From assembly GCA_956465555.1 (NCBI GenBank), contig OY101117.1, forward strand, positions 3,162,001 through 3,226,000: DNA of 64,000 nt, read 5' to 3'. Shown piece by piece: positions 51,938 through 63,700 of this stretch. The DNA comes from Nitzschia sp. pyKryTriq1 (taxonomy: Eukaryota; Bacillariophyta; Bacillariophyceae; Bacillariales; Bacillariaceae). Under the pieces are notes generated by a model. The model saw only the letters and a program-made list of their open reading frames with translations, did no database searches and was not told where the DNA came from. The translations under genes and the position numbers were made by a program. How positions within the stretch are numbered: the stretch's first letter is position 1; each line of letters opens with the position of its first letter.

Positions 51938-52151
51938 CGCGACGAAGGCAACCAAGGACTTTCGACCGCAACGTTTGAAAGCCCTTTTAGACAGTGGAGC
52001 GAGCGCAACGATCGCTTCGCATCACAAAATACATAAACTAAAAATAAAAGAACGACCCGGTACGGTCTGGACTAGCGCCGCCGGCAAATTCGAAACGACG
52101 ATGTCGAAAATACTCGATGCGAAATACAGCAAGGCCATAACATACGAATGA
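51855..52151 (+). pseudogene. Retroelement aspartic-protease-like fragment
   Basis: A 98-codon frame with L-K-A-L-L-D-S-G-A-S-A-T-I-A (the D-S-G-A active-site loop of retropepsin-type proteases) preceded by P-I-V-F-V-D-I-A-T and followed by a V-W-T-S-A-A-G-K-F strand. The rest of a polyprotein (reverse transcriptase, integrase) is missing. Likely a decayed LTR-retrotransposon piece. Confidence 0.5.
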
Positions 52152-53305
52152 TAACCCCTTACAAACGCTCGTAGATCCCAGAACATGGGGGCAAGTGCAA
52201 TACACACGGTCTACGCGACTCGTACGACCATAGTCTGCCCGTCGTCGGTAGATAATGTCCTGAAGGATCTTCCACGCTAGTGCGCGCCGTGCATGCGCAG
52301 ACGCCCTAGCCACGACCAGTCGATGACGTGGTCGGCCCGTAATGACTCGGGTGCGTGTGAGACGCGCGACGTACGACTGGCCCCCGTCCGTTGCTAAGAC
52401 TCAACAGAAACTACAAGTCTATGTACTAGACTGCAACTGCCAAACAGGCACCGAAAATAGCTCATCACATAAAATGAGATTCAAACCACATGAAATAGAT
52501 TCATCTGGTCAACCATGTGAAAGTCATGCAAGATTAATATTTCGCCAAGTCAGCGCAATATCTTTTCTCAACAATTGATTTTGAAACAAGTAGTTCCAAA
52601 ATAACCATTCATTTCTAGCTCATAATTTACACTTTCAATCATTCTTGTCGACTACCTCGTGCATAGGGCAAAATACAATTAAATTGGACGGTCTGGTGCA
52701 TGTGTTTACATAACACATCTGGAATATTTGGCGAACATTGAGAAATGAGTTGTTTTCATTGGGGCAGCTTGTATGCTTGAGGTGCGCGAGTGTTGTTGAT
52801 AAAAATCAATTAAGGAGGGTCATTTTTGGCGTTCTGTGCGTTCCGTTTGGGTGACAGACGGACAGAATAACTTGGAAGAGCGATTTTTGAACTTGGATTA
52901 GCGTGAAAATGCGCGGTTGCGCGTGGTAAAGGCAAAAACTTGGATAAGCGTATGAAGCGCCCCCCCTGGCGGCCGACCGGCGCGAATAATGGTTATCGTA
53001 TTACAGATTACACGGTATATATGTGCGGTTTGTTTGATTAAGACGACTGAAAACGAACACCTCAGTGACGTATGTGGGATCAATCCGGTAATCCATGCGA
53101 TCTTTGGCGTCGTAACGCAACTTCGCAAACTGATGAAACAGCAGTCAGCATCCCCTCCCATCAGCTACCATGACAACGCAGCCGGTCATCTGCCGTGGTG
53201 ACTGCATCATCCAACGACACAGAGCGCCTCTCCGCTTCCCATTGCAATCCAGTCGGTTGTCATAATCGCTAGCTTCCAAAAAGACAAACAAGAAATAAAG
53301 TTAAA
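52152..53305. other. Intergenic, probable transposable-element debris
   Basis: No gene supported. The right end is the promoter side of the Psb27 gene. Base composition and lack of the GTAC/ACCGGT words distinguish the first 800 bp from the window's other intergenic DNA. Confidence 0.45.
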
Positions 53306-54038
53306 ATGGTTAAAGTTCAGGTTGTCCTTACTCTCGCCACTTTGGCAGTGGCAAATGCGTTCGCACCCCAGCAAATGCCCAGCAATGTACGTGATTTGTT
53401 GTGATGTTGTCGTCCGACCGACCACCAATATTCGCCGATTGGCCTTATTTCTCCGTGGGTCGCCCACAGTTTGATGATTTTTGACGAACCACGTGTCTCA
53501 CATTTATTTCATCTCTTGTATCACTATGTTGCCGTTTGGTATTACTGCTTCCTGCATGCTAAATAATTACTTCTAGGAGGCGCAAACGGCTCGCCGTGAT
53601 TTCATCAAGACGGCGGCTGCCACTACCGCTGCCGTCGTTCTCGCTTCACCTACTGTGGCGTCGGCTGCTGTGGAAGTCCCCAATCCAGTCACCACCTATG
53701 ATTTTCCCACCGATTGGGGCCTGTCGTTCAAGTACGATGAAGATGCCGCAAAGGTTCGCGAACACATGTTTTTGGCGACGACGCTTGGAAAGGGTGCCGA
53801 CCGTATGGAAGATTTTGGAAAGAACATGAAGAAAGAGATGGTCGACTTTGTATCGTACTACCGTCGATTCCCTAAGATTGCTGGAAAACCATCTTTCAGT
53901 ACTCTCTACACCTCCATCAATGTTCTTGCTGGACATTACACCTCTTACGGATACAAATACCCGCTCCCTGAGAAGAGGCGCAAGCGTTTGTACCAAGAGT
54001 ATGCCGAGATCGAAAAGTCCCTGAAGCGTAGCCGTTAA
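53306..54038 (+). CDS. psb27: Photosystem II assembly protein Psb27, lumenal, two exons
   Basis: Exon 1 (53306-53386) encodes exactly 27 residues: an ER signal M-V-K-V-Q-V-V-L-T-L-A-T-L-A-V-A with N-A-F-A-P. A GTACGT donor and CTAG acceptor bound a 190-bp intron; exon 2 is 53577-54038. Total 180 residues. After the plastid-entry motif comes a twin-arginine lumen signal: A-R-R-D-F-I-K-T at 32-39, a hydrophobic stretch and an A-S-A cleavage site before Ala 58. The mature part ends with the Psb27 signature: V-S-Y-Y-R-R-F, I-A-G-K-P-S-F-S-T-L, N-V-L-A-G-H-Y-T-S-Y-G, P-L-P-E-K-R-R-K-R-L. Psb27 binds CP43 during photosystem II assembly and repair. The R-R-D-F-I-K motif shows use of the Tat pathway (inference). 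Confidence 0.96.
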
Positions 54039-54548
54039 GCACGAAATGATATTTGGTTGTGTTGGCTGCTTGTCGGTGTAGGGCTCTGACGAAACATGGA
54101 CGCTACTTCTTCTAGAGACTAATGCTAGTAATATATGTTTCGCACTATTGATTTCTTGTTCTATTGGCAAGGGAGTAAGCGGCTTCGAAATCTCTTAGCC
54201 TCGATCATGCAAGTGTAATGGCATGCGCGGTAGTAGTGGCAGGGCAACCATATTCGTAGTATTAGCTAGACTGTAGCTCACATCTTCTGGTTGAAGGACT
54301 GAGTACGGTAGTACTGTAGGTACGCAAGGCGGTGCTAAACCTCCGTAGGGAATCTCCCTGAAGTTCTACTACTCGATCTACGAAGAATCGATGATGATTG
54401 GTCTAGTCGAGAGATAAGTAGTACGGTATGCACGAGTACTGGTTCGGAGTAGAAGTTTGACGCTGTGCGAGATTGATTGTATTGTTTAAGCTTATGGTCT
54501 ACCCGGAGTAGTATAAAAAAAGAGAGCTCGGTATTACAAGGCAACTCT
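54039..54548. other. Convergent intergenic gap
   Basis: Between the 3' ends of Psb27 and the transporter gene. No gene. Confidence 0.5.
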
Positions 54549-55785
54549 TTACTTCCCTGATAGAGGTTGTTTCTTCCGGCCCGTATTGAGCTTTGCATAG
54601 GAATACAGAAAGCCTCCCGCCATGCTCACACAGATAAAGAACCATGTCTCTTTGGTGATGATATTGTCAAACAGGAAATATCCAAGGAACGCCACGGGAA
54701 TCTTATTTATCGATCCGATAATGGCGTAGGTAGTGGGTCCAGTGACTGACACACAGTTCAAAGAAGCAAAGTTCAAGAAGAAGCCAACAAAACCTGCAAA
54801 GAAATTCTTGATGAAATAGTCCGGAGTGTGAATCGCTGGTGTCTTGGCCAAAACGTCTAGTTGGCCCATGAAATATGCGACAGGTAGGAGGAAAAACACA
54901 CATAGAACATTGTTGTAGAACACCATCCCGAATTTGGAAAGCTTGACATTCTTCGTGGCAAACTTCATGTAAAGCACATAGCCCGAAGTAAATATGCAGT
55001 TCAAGGCCATCCAGAAAAGTCCAATCCACGATACCGTGATATCATTCCAAGCCGCAGCAATCGCACCTGTCAACATGATACCGAACGCCACCATCACCAA
55101 TGACTCCGTGGTAGACCCAAAGAAATACCAATCACCAGCGGTAGTAATGATATTGGTTACATTCTTGAAAATTGTGACCATTGGGACTGAGTTAAATTGA
55201 AGCGCTGCCATTCCCGTGAACAGCATCATGCAGAAGAAAAGGTTGACCGGCGCCCATTGCTTGGCGGTTGCGATATCAAAGCTTGGGTAATCCACCCACT
55301 TCATTTTCTTGCTAAACTCGACGCAAAGGACAGCGACGATGGCCTGAATAACAACAAGAAGAACATTCAAATCAACATCAATCAAGTGGTTGTAACTGAT
55401 GAATCAATCAAGAAAGCAGTAGTCATTAGCGATGATAGAAGTTTTCAATTGATACGCAAAACTGCGTGAAAAGCACATACCTTGAGGCCAAGCTTTTGTT
55501 TGTCAAGACCATCGAAACGCTGCAGAAACTGTACAGCGTGCACGCTGAAAGGACCTTTCCGTTAGTCACGGCCTTGAGAGACAGCCAAGAGAATGTCGAA
55601 GATTGGCTCGAGCTTGACTCGGACGAACTAGAATCTTGAGAGCCTGTGGAAAGGAGAGGTCCAAGCTCCACATCTTTGAAAGATGCAGAAGTGTTCAAGT
55701 TTCGGCAGGAGTCATCACGTCTCTGTACAGGGGCAGTGCCTCTTGGCGACTCGGAGCCGTTCTCCTTTTGGGGTGTCGTACACAT
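54549..55785 (-). CDS. Nucleotide-sugar transporter, GDP-mannose-transporter-like, two exons
   Basis: Exon 1 (55785-55481) and exon 2 (55395-54549) join across an 85-bp intron (GTATGT donor, CATCAG acceptor, phase 2) to give 383 residues. The junction restores helix 1 and 2: M-V-L-T-N-K-S-L-A-S, then S-Y-N-H-L-I-D-V. About ten membrane helices of the drug/metabolite-transporter fold follow. Substrate-site motifs resemble the GDP-mannose group: S-V-P-M-V-T-I-F-K-N-V-T-N-I (F-K-N) and G-S-I-N-K in the position of G-A-L-N-K. These proteins exchange GDP-mannose (or GDP-fucose) for GMP across the Golgi membrane. The Ser-rich 80-residue N-terminus is cytosolic. The exact sugar is not proven. Confidence 0.88.
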
Positions 55786-57071
55786 TGTTTGTTATTGTCG
55801 TTTTGTTGGATTGAGGAACGTGAACGAGAGAAGAAGTGCAACTGGCGATGCGATTGTTGAAACAGACAGTAGATTTCAAAAGGCGTCAACAAACAACAAT
55901 GATAATCAATTTATTGCGTTGTTTGAGAAATTAACTGATGGAAGAAAGAATGATTCCAAAGTTTTTCTGGTGGCAATGCAATGCTTATGATGTGTTGTGA
56001 TGAAATGAGATGAGATGAGATGATGAGAGCTCTACCCGGGTAAGACGGACCCGCTTCACGAACAAAAGAGAAGAAACACGCGAGAAGCAACTAACCCAAT
56101 AAAATTTGAATTTCCGTCCACTGTATGCCACCACGCGTTGTTTGTCGCGAGACCGTTTTTCAGTTCCACGCTTTATTTGTGGCTGTTACAAATTCGACTT
56201 GGCTCTCTCTCCGCTGTAGGCTGTCGTTGATTTCGTACCGGGCGTGGCGAGCTCGAGATCAGACGCACTCGACGAACGCAATTTCCGTTGAGAGTCACGA
56301 GTTCCACAAAGTTCGTAGCTGCTATTGTGCCCCAATATTTGGTCAACCTTCATATATGGATATCTTATATATTTACTATCGAAATTTCTATCGGCTCATC
56401 TTTCAACCACACAACGCATCACCTCATCATGTATCATCTTTATTTTAATTTTTAGTCGTTGTATTTGTAATAACGTAGTTACGGTAGATACATATATCAA
56501 TAGCTATCCAGTGGTAGAATAGAATTAGAATGTGATGTGAGAAGCGAGAGCGGCGGCGAATGAATATCGCTTAGAATAGAAAGGCACAAAGTACAGTAGT
56601 CTACAGTAAGCAAAATTAATCGACAATGCGAGCAGGCAGCATCTGTACCCGGTACTGTACTGTGGTACCGGTACGTACGTTCCGGTACCGGGATGTACTA
56701 CCGGTAGAATCATCATCATCAACCCATCATCGATCACGCACAAATAAATAAAAGAAGAATCATCATTATTATCGTAAATTCCAGCGCATCCGAAACGCAA
56801 CACGCAAGATCCGAGCGCCGGCCGGTGTGATGTGATGGCATTTTCAATATTCCGTGAGAATGAGTTGGAGCTGTTGTTGTTGTGGAGAAGCGATCGGAGA
56901 AATACTACAATTATGAAGGCTGCTGTGTTCTACCGCTACTCAGCAAAACAAATGTGGAATTTTGTTGCTGCTGATGCCAAATCAACAGACAGTCAGTTCC
57001 ATTGTTTACAACTCAGTTGAATTCACAGTATTATTTGTTGTATAGTGTAAATACGATTGGAGTGTTGTGAT
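55786..57071. other. Intergenic, no supported gene
   Basis: A GTACCGG cluster at 56645-56710 is another strong palindrome-rich stretch. Open frames at 56125-56450 and 56525-56803 show no features. GAGAT repeats occur at 56005-56030. Confidence 0.55.
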
Positions 57072-58341
57072 ATGCGAATGTTGGGTTGTAGCGGAAACAG
57101 CACAGCAGCAGATAGCTGCAATCATGGGATGATTCGATCCAACAAGAGAAGTATGAACGATCTTAAGCTGTTTGCTGAAGACGATGATGTTACCATGAGC
57201 ACGCTTGATGATTCAGAACAGTTCATGGCGCTCGATGAGCAGGGCAGTTCTTTCTTGTTTGGAGGCAACGAAACTGCCCATTGCCTTCAGCGGGAGCTCA
57301 AGAGACTGCCGATGGCGATCCAAGAGAAGGTCGGCCAAGATATGGTGGGAATAGTAGCGGACGATGGCACCACAATCACCCCAGAGAGCTTTGAGGTCTT
57401 TGAGACCGAGATTCAACAAATTCCAGAAAAGGCTGCTTACGATATGGCTGTGAAAATTTCTCCAGACTACGTCCAGAGCAATCGGTTCAGATTGATGTTT
57501 CTGAGGGCATGCCAAGGGGATGCGAAGAAGGCGGCGAAGCGGATCACTCGACATTTCAGCACAAAACTCAACCTATTTGGTTCGGAAAAACTTGTCAAAG
57601 ATATTGAGTTGTCGGACTTGGATGAGTACGATATGGAGGCGCTACAGTCGGGAGGTTTTCAAGTACTTCCCAAGCGGGATCTTGCTGGTAGAAACGTCCT
57701 GTTTGGAAGATACACTGCGATGAAATACCGTGAGATCAAAAATATGGTAAGTTCATAATACCCCGCCGAATATCATATTGCAAAGATTACTACTCTGGAA
57801 AAACCTAGTACTGACTTGTTGATTCTTCGATTAGCTACGGGCTCTATGGTACATCTGGATGTCAATGCTTGAGGACGAAGTGAATCAAGTAAAGGGAGTG
57901 GTTGCAATAGGATATGAACTCTTTCGAGTACCTCTACAGCGCTTTGATCACAATAACATTGCGGAAGACAGTGATTTTGAGATGTTTGGCGCAGAGGGAG
58001 GGTTCGATCGAGAACTCGCTCGAGAGATCATCCGTATTCCGCTGAGTGTACCAGCCAGACCTGTCGGCTACCATCTATGTTGCGACTCTCATCAGTGGGT
58101 TGGAATCCTGGAAATGATCATGGTTACCCTTTGCAAATTTGTTCGCCTCCGAATGCGGATTCACAATGGTAGTGAACAGGAGTGCAAGTACGCTCTCTTG
58201 ACTTCTGGAATGCCGGCAGAGTGTATACCTGTAGATAGTTGCGGTGACTTGGATCTCACAAATCACAACGAGTGGATTTGGGAAAGAGAACGACTGGAAG
58301 AACTCCGACGTAGTACTACAGATGTGCTGTTGGTACGGTGA
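57072..58341 (+). CDS. CRAL-TRIO-like (Sec14-like) protein, tandem copy 1, two exons
   Basis: Exon 1 57072-57746, GTAAGT donor; intron 88 bp; exon 2 57835-58341, giving 393 residues. The start is the first ATG (the frame extends 15 bases upstream without another). The N-terminal part is acidic. About residues 135-185 resemble a CRAL-TRIO N-terminal helical part: F-R-L-M-F-L-R-A-C-Q-G-D-A-K-K-A-A-K-R-I-T-R-H-F. The core follows: L-P-K-R-D-L-A-G-R-N-V-L-F-G-R and, after the splice, L-R-A-L-W-Y-I-W with V-V-A-I-G-Y. This is the usual start of the lipid-binding pocket in Sec14-like proteins. The C-terminal remainder is less conserved. Lipid transfer is a possible role; the ligand is unknown. Confidence 0.72.
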
Positions 58342-59317
58342 CGGTACTCTCTAGATTCGATGCATTTCAATCGTCCTTGGTTCTTTAACTTCTCTAGCAC
58401 TATTTTTTAGCTCTAGCTCAGGCTAGTAAGCATCACAGAAGATGCATACGTCGTTAAAGGAGAGCTCCGTAGGAGGAGTATTATTTGAGAAGTAGACCCG
58501 CGTCGTGGTGAGTAGTGAAGTACTACTAGGATGACTCGCTCCCTAAAGGGGGCAGAACCTAAATAGTGGTAGTCTACTAGTAGGGACCTCTAGAGTGAGT
58601 ATTCTGCAGAGAATCCAGAGAGATGAGGGAGGAGGAGTCCACCAAAGTCTCTAAAGTACAAGTAGTCTCTAGACGTGGAGAGAGGGGAGAGAGCGGGAGG
58701 AATCGCGGGAGGGACTGGAACGAAGTAGGACGTACTGTACCACCAGCACTCGTGGGTTTGTGATGTTATTAGACTACCGGTACCGGTACAGTACTATTCT
58801 ATGATGAAAAAGTAGTGGCGAGAGAAAAAATAGAGGACAGAACCAAAATTCGCTTCATTTTAGTGCGATGCGGTGGTGTATTCGAATAGCGCTTTCAAAT
58901 ATGCCCCTTGGAGAAGGCGGTAGAACAGACCTGGTTTCCAATCAGAAACGACCAACGCGTGCTTTCATGTCGCAGTGCGATCGATATAGCGCGATGATTG
59001 ATTACTCAAGGCCCTCTCGGGGTAGAGTGGCAACGGTACCGTAGAGTACAGGTAGTACTGTACCAGTACCAGGGTACCAGTACCGGTAGAGCTGGCGGCT
59101 CTTGTTGCAACTGTCCGTGCGTTTTGGTGGAGAAGGTTGCTCCAGGCAGATTGCAGATTGCATTTCGACTTTTGGCTATTATCACTTCATTGTGCCTGTG
59201 CCTGTACTTGGTTGTTGTAACAGTATCGGTACCGGAACTAGAGGTCATTTCTTCGACCATTCATTGGTGTTGAAAAAGGGGAAGGGTCAGTCAACTATAA
59301 GTATTTCAACAGCAACG
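58342..59317. other. Intergenic gap between tandem CRAL-TRIO-like genes
   Basis: Contains TAGTA-rich words at 58500-58620 and GTACCGGTAC/CAGTACC clusters at 58770-58800 and 59030-59090. No gene. Confidence 0.6.
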
Positions 59318-60520
59318 ATGAAGAGAATAAGGCTGTCTACTGGCAGCGAAATTTACCCGCCATCTGATGCAGCCTTCAGCAATCTGAGTGACGAGGACGA
59401 GGAACATGTTTCGGCTCGAGCTGCGTACTGCTTCGGCAGTGCGCAGGCTCCGATGTGCCTTGCTCGTGAATTGCGTAAAATGCCCACCGCTCGTCAAGAG
59501 GAGGCAACGAAAGACGTTCTCGGTATTCCGCATCCGACGGGGATTTCACCCGAAATGATCGGAGAACTGTGGGAACACATTAACGAACTAGATGAAAAGC
59601 CGGCATGGGATCTTGCTGTGCAAATGGATCGAGGTTACGCCATGTCCCCGAAGCGTGCCATGTCGTTTCTGAGATCTGTGGAAGGAAAACCGAAACAAGC
59701 TGCCAAACGCTTGGCTCGCCATTTTCAGGTCAAGCTCGACTTGTTTGGCTCGGAAAAGCTTGTCAAGGATATTGAACTGTCGGACTTTGACGAATACGAT
59801 ATGGAGGCTCTGTATTCGGGGGGCTTTCAGGTACTTCCCAAAAAGGATCGTGCCGGTCGACCCATTCTTTTTGGAAGATACACGCTCATGAAATACCGAG
59901 AGGTCAAGAACATGGTGAGTCGTCGTCAGTTGTCTTCTTGATGCTCCTCGCATCATCAGAGGGTCCAACAATACAGCTCATTGAACGTTATTTATGAATT
60001 CCTTCTCTCGACGACTGACTCACTCGTTGCTTTACTATCATAGGTCCGCGTCTTGTGGTACATGTGGAATTCGATGGTAGAGGAAGAAGCCCATCAGATT
60101 TCCGGTGTCGTCGCCGTTGGGTTCGAGAATGGAAAACTTCCACTTGAGCGCTTCGAGAACGAAGACGACTCCATGTTTGACGTTCACGCCGCCGACGGGG
60201 GTTTCGATCGTGACTTGGCTAGAGAAATCCTTAAAATACCCTTATCCGTGCCCATCCGTCCCATGGGGTACCACATTTCGAGCGACAGCACCCAATGGCA
60301 AGCCATTTTCGACATGGTGATGGTGACGATTTGCAAATTTGTCCGTATCCGCTTACGATTTCATTATGGGACACAGCAGGAGACCGCCTATGCCATGATG
60401 ACACATGGTATTCCCGTCGATTCTTTCCCCATCACACCATCGGGAGACGTCGATCTGACGGATCACTACGCTTGGATTGAACAACGGCGTGAGCTAGAAC
60501 AACAGAGGAGATTGCTGTAA
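59318..60520 (+). CDS. CRAL-TRIO-like (Sec14-like) protein, tandem copy 2, two exons
   Basis: Exon 1 59318-59914, GTGAGT donor; intron 129 bp; exon 2 60044-60520, giving 357 residues. Clear paralogue of the gene 1 kb upstream: both share D-L/N-L-F-G-S-E-K-L-V-K-D-I-E-L-S-D, E-Y-D-M-E-A-L, S-G-G-F-Q-V-L-P-K, and L-A-R-E-I with I-P-L-S-V-P. The intron is at exactly the same codon boundary (after K-N-M) and in the same phase (0). The N-terminal leaders differ completely. Codon use here is slightly more C-ending than in copy 1. Function unknown, most likely lipid binding. Confidence 0.75.
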
Positions 60521-60791
60521 CAACAAAAACAGAGTTGAGTCCGATTCATTCCGCTTGTGAGGAATACATTTTTAACGCGCATCACTGCTACCATCACCAC
60601 CATGCTAATAATAATATAATAGGAGTAATATCAGTCACCGCATGATTGAAGACTACAGTTGACCATATTCTACGTGTAAGAGGCTCCATCTTCTATGGAA
60701 TATCACCACTAGCTAAGATTGTGTTCTGTTCGGGGGCATTGCAAATGATGAAGAGTCAAGCATTGATCGACCATTAGGTTTACTATTTGAC

Positions 60792-63700
60792 CTACATGTC
60801 ACCTTTGGGTCTTCGTTTGCGAGGAGGTGTCTTCCTTGATGACGAGCGCCCACCCGACAAAGTAGGTTCCTCTACTTCGTCTTGCTGTCTTCGCTCCTTT
60901 GTCTTCCGGGCACGTTCATAGCGACTGGGAGGTACTATCGACTCCCCCACACCATTGTGCAGTGTCCAAAGCCAATTCTTGTACAAATTGAGCCTCCAGT
61001 CGCTTTCTTGTTTCACTGTGGGAGCCCAGTCGTCGCCCAGAATGCGCAAACGCAGCTCCGCCTCGCTTCGAAGCAAATCTCGAAAGGTTCCCATATCCAT
61101 CCATATGGGAGAATTCGGATCTGGGGGGTCAGGAAGTGCATCCTGTTCTCGCCTGTTTGGGATTGTGCGAGCATTGTAGATTCGTTTCGGGGACCCATCT
61201 TCATTGATTTTGTCTCGACGTGATCGTCGTCGACCCTCGGAATCGTCCTCTTCGACCTTCCTGCTACTTCGAGACCCCTTACCATCTCGCGAGTCTTCCA
61301 AGGTGCCTGCAGCCGAAGACTTGGGACGTCGAATAACGGCATCGTCTTCTTCCCTGCTTTGGCGACGTGAAGCTCTTCCGGTTCTTTTCTCATTAGACGA
61401 TAGCTGAGGTTCGTTGGATTGCTTCTCTTTCGACATGGGTCGTTTCGGATCACTAGTATTTTCCCTCGGCATCGCCTCATCGGTGATTCCATCCGTATCC
61501 ACTTGTCTGGATCGGTAGGCGGCCTTCGTAGATTCGCTTTCAACTGTCTGGCGGCGTCTTCGTGCCATCTTTTCGGCTTCCACGCGTGTTTCCGCTTCTT
61601 CCAAAGTATCCACAAATTCAATTTCCGATTTTCCGCTGCTGATGGGGTCAGCAAGCTTCCACTGGGGCGGGATTCCCATACGGGGACGGGAAATTTGATC
61701 CGCCACAATGATAGCCAATGCTTCACCCTGTAATGCTTGTATCTCCTCCACCTGGTAACCTAGACGAGTCACATTCGCCAGCGGCACCAAAACTAGAGTC
61801 TTTCCAATGTCCTTGTACAAGATTACCCGCTCATCAGCCTCGTCCTCTTGATTACCATCTTTCTTCGCTTTCATGTCCGATGGGTTGGTACTTGTTGTAG
61901 CAGTCACTGTTGGGCGTTTGTCGGCTGCAGCAGTAGGTATTCGTACCTTGTCTTGTTTTGTTTCAATGATTTTCGAATTGGATTCTCCGAGTCGGGTATT
62001 GTCCTGGTCCGGGATTTTGGGTGATTTTCCGTCGGCAGTAGGTACCTTTAGCGATGAATCTTGAGTATCATCTTCGTCCTCGTCCTTAGTAGCTGCAACT
62101 GCCGGTGACTTGATGCTGCTGTTGTTGGTAGCGGATGAGCGGGACGTCGCTTTGGAAGAAAGCTCTGCACCGCTCGTTCGCTCCGTACTAGAAGACTCGT
62201 TCCTGTCGGGCACTTCTGCTTTACTTGAAGTCGCCGGTGGTTTGATTCGAGTGACAGGAGGAAGAGTTCGTCCCACTGTCGAGGGCGTCGGTGGTGATCT
62301 CTTATTGAATGAACGTACGGGTTCTTGCTCTTGCAACTTTTGGATCCGTTCCTTGGCTTCAATCTCATTTGCTACGATTTGCACCATAGCTTGTCGTTGG
62401 TCGGAAGTACGGGTATTCGTAGGCCCCACTTTCCAGGGAGCGGGGAGACCTAGCGTGGCGCGGGGTCGTCGAATTTGGTCTTGGACGATAATAGCGACCG
62501 CATCGGGAAGCAATTCTGTGACTTCCCCTTCCAAATATCCCAAATTCGTCAACACGGATAGATTTACCATTTTCCAACCTTGTTTGGCCTCTCGGTACAA
62601 GATCGTCTTGTTGTTTGTCGATGACGATGACGACTCGTCTTTTGTACTACTTCGAGCAGTTGGGATATTGTTGGCTGATGTTGTAGCACTGATGGTGACA
62701 TTGGCAGTAGTACTTTTTGCGTTTTCTGCTGCGTTTGACTGCTGCTTTTCCAAGGAGGTTAATGGTTCCACCACACTTTGATTCTTCTTTTTGGCACTGT
62801 CGACTGCCACCCCAGCCGCACTTCTTGGAGGCGATATTCTTGTCTTGTTAGTTACGTTTGTAGTTTTTAGACTTGATGGTGATGCTGACTTTTCATCGTT
62901 CGACAAGTTCTTCGGATCGGGTGTATTGGCAGTAATAATGGTATCGGAAGGAGTTGTCGTCGAGGTATTGGTGGTGGCGGCGGCGGTGGTCGTGCTGGTG
63001 GTGGACAAGACGGTCGAGATGTTCATGGTCGAAGAAGATACAGTCGGCGCGATGGAAGATTCATTCAACCCAACAATACTGGTCGGAGCTGTCTTGATTA
63101 TTGTCGAAGAGTTGCTGACCTGTATTGTTTGGCCCCCGTTGGTATTGTTGACGATAGCAGGAGCGGTTTGATTCGTGTCGTCGATAGTAGCGGTCATGGA
63201 AATGATAGCAGGCACTTTATCATTTTGATTTGCCGAGGAGTCTTTGTCCTCGGACGGAGGCGCTTTCAAGACACTGCTGCTAGTTGTGGGAGATGTTTTT
63301 TTGTTCAAAGAAGCCGAAAAAGCAGCCTCTTGGGACTGTATTTCTGGCCTCGATGATGATTGCGGTGTGTCAGTAGTACTAGCCCCCGGATCATCCTCTG
63401 GTATTTGTTGCTGTTGTTGTTGCTGTTGCTGCTGTTGCTGCTGTTGCAGCTGCTGTTTGGACTCTAACGTTTCGGTTGTTTCTTCAATATTATTTTCAAC
63501 ATTGTTTGAAAGGTCTTCGTCGTGATCTGGCAGGGCAACCGCCGGCCATTTGGAGTAAACCTCTTCTTCTCCCAGGATATCTAGGACATACTCTTTGTAC
63601 CACTCTGGATCCACTTTTCGGATCATTTCATGCAATGCCTTTCGTTGTTGCAGCGAATAGATATTATTTTTTTTGTTCTTGTTTTTGTTTTTGGTGCTTG

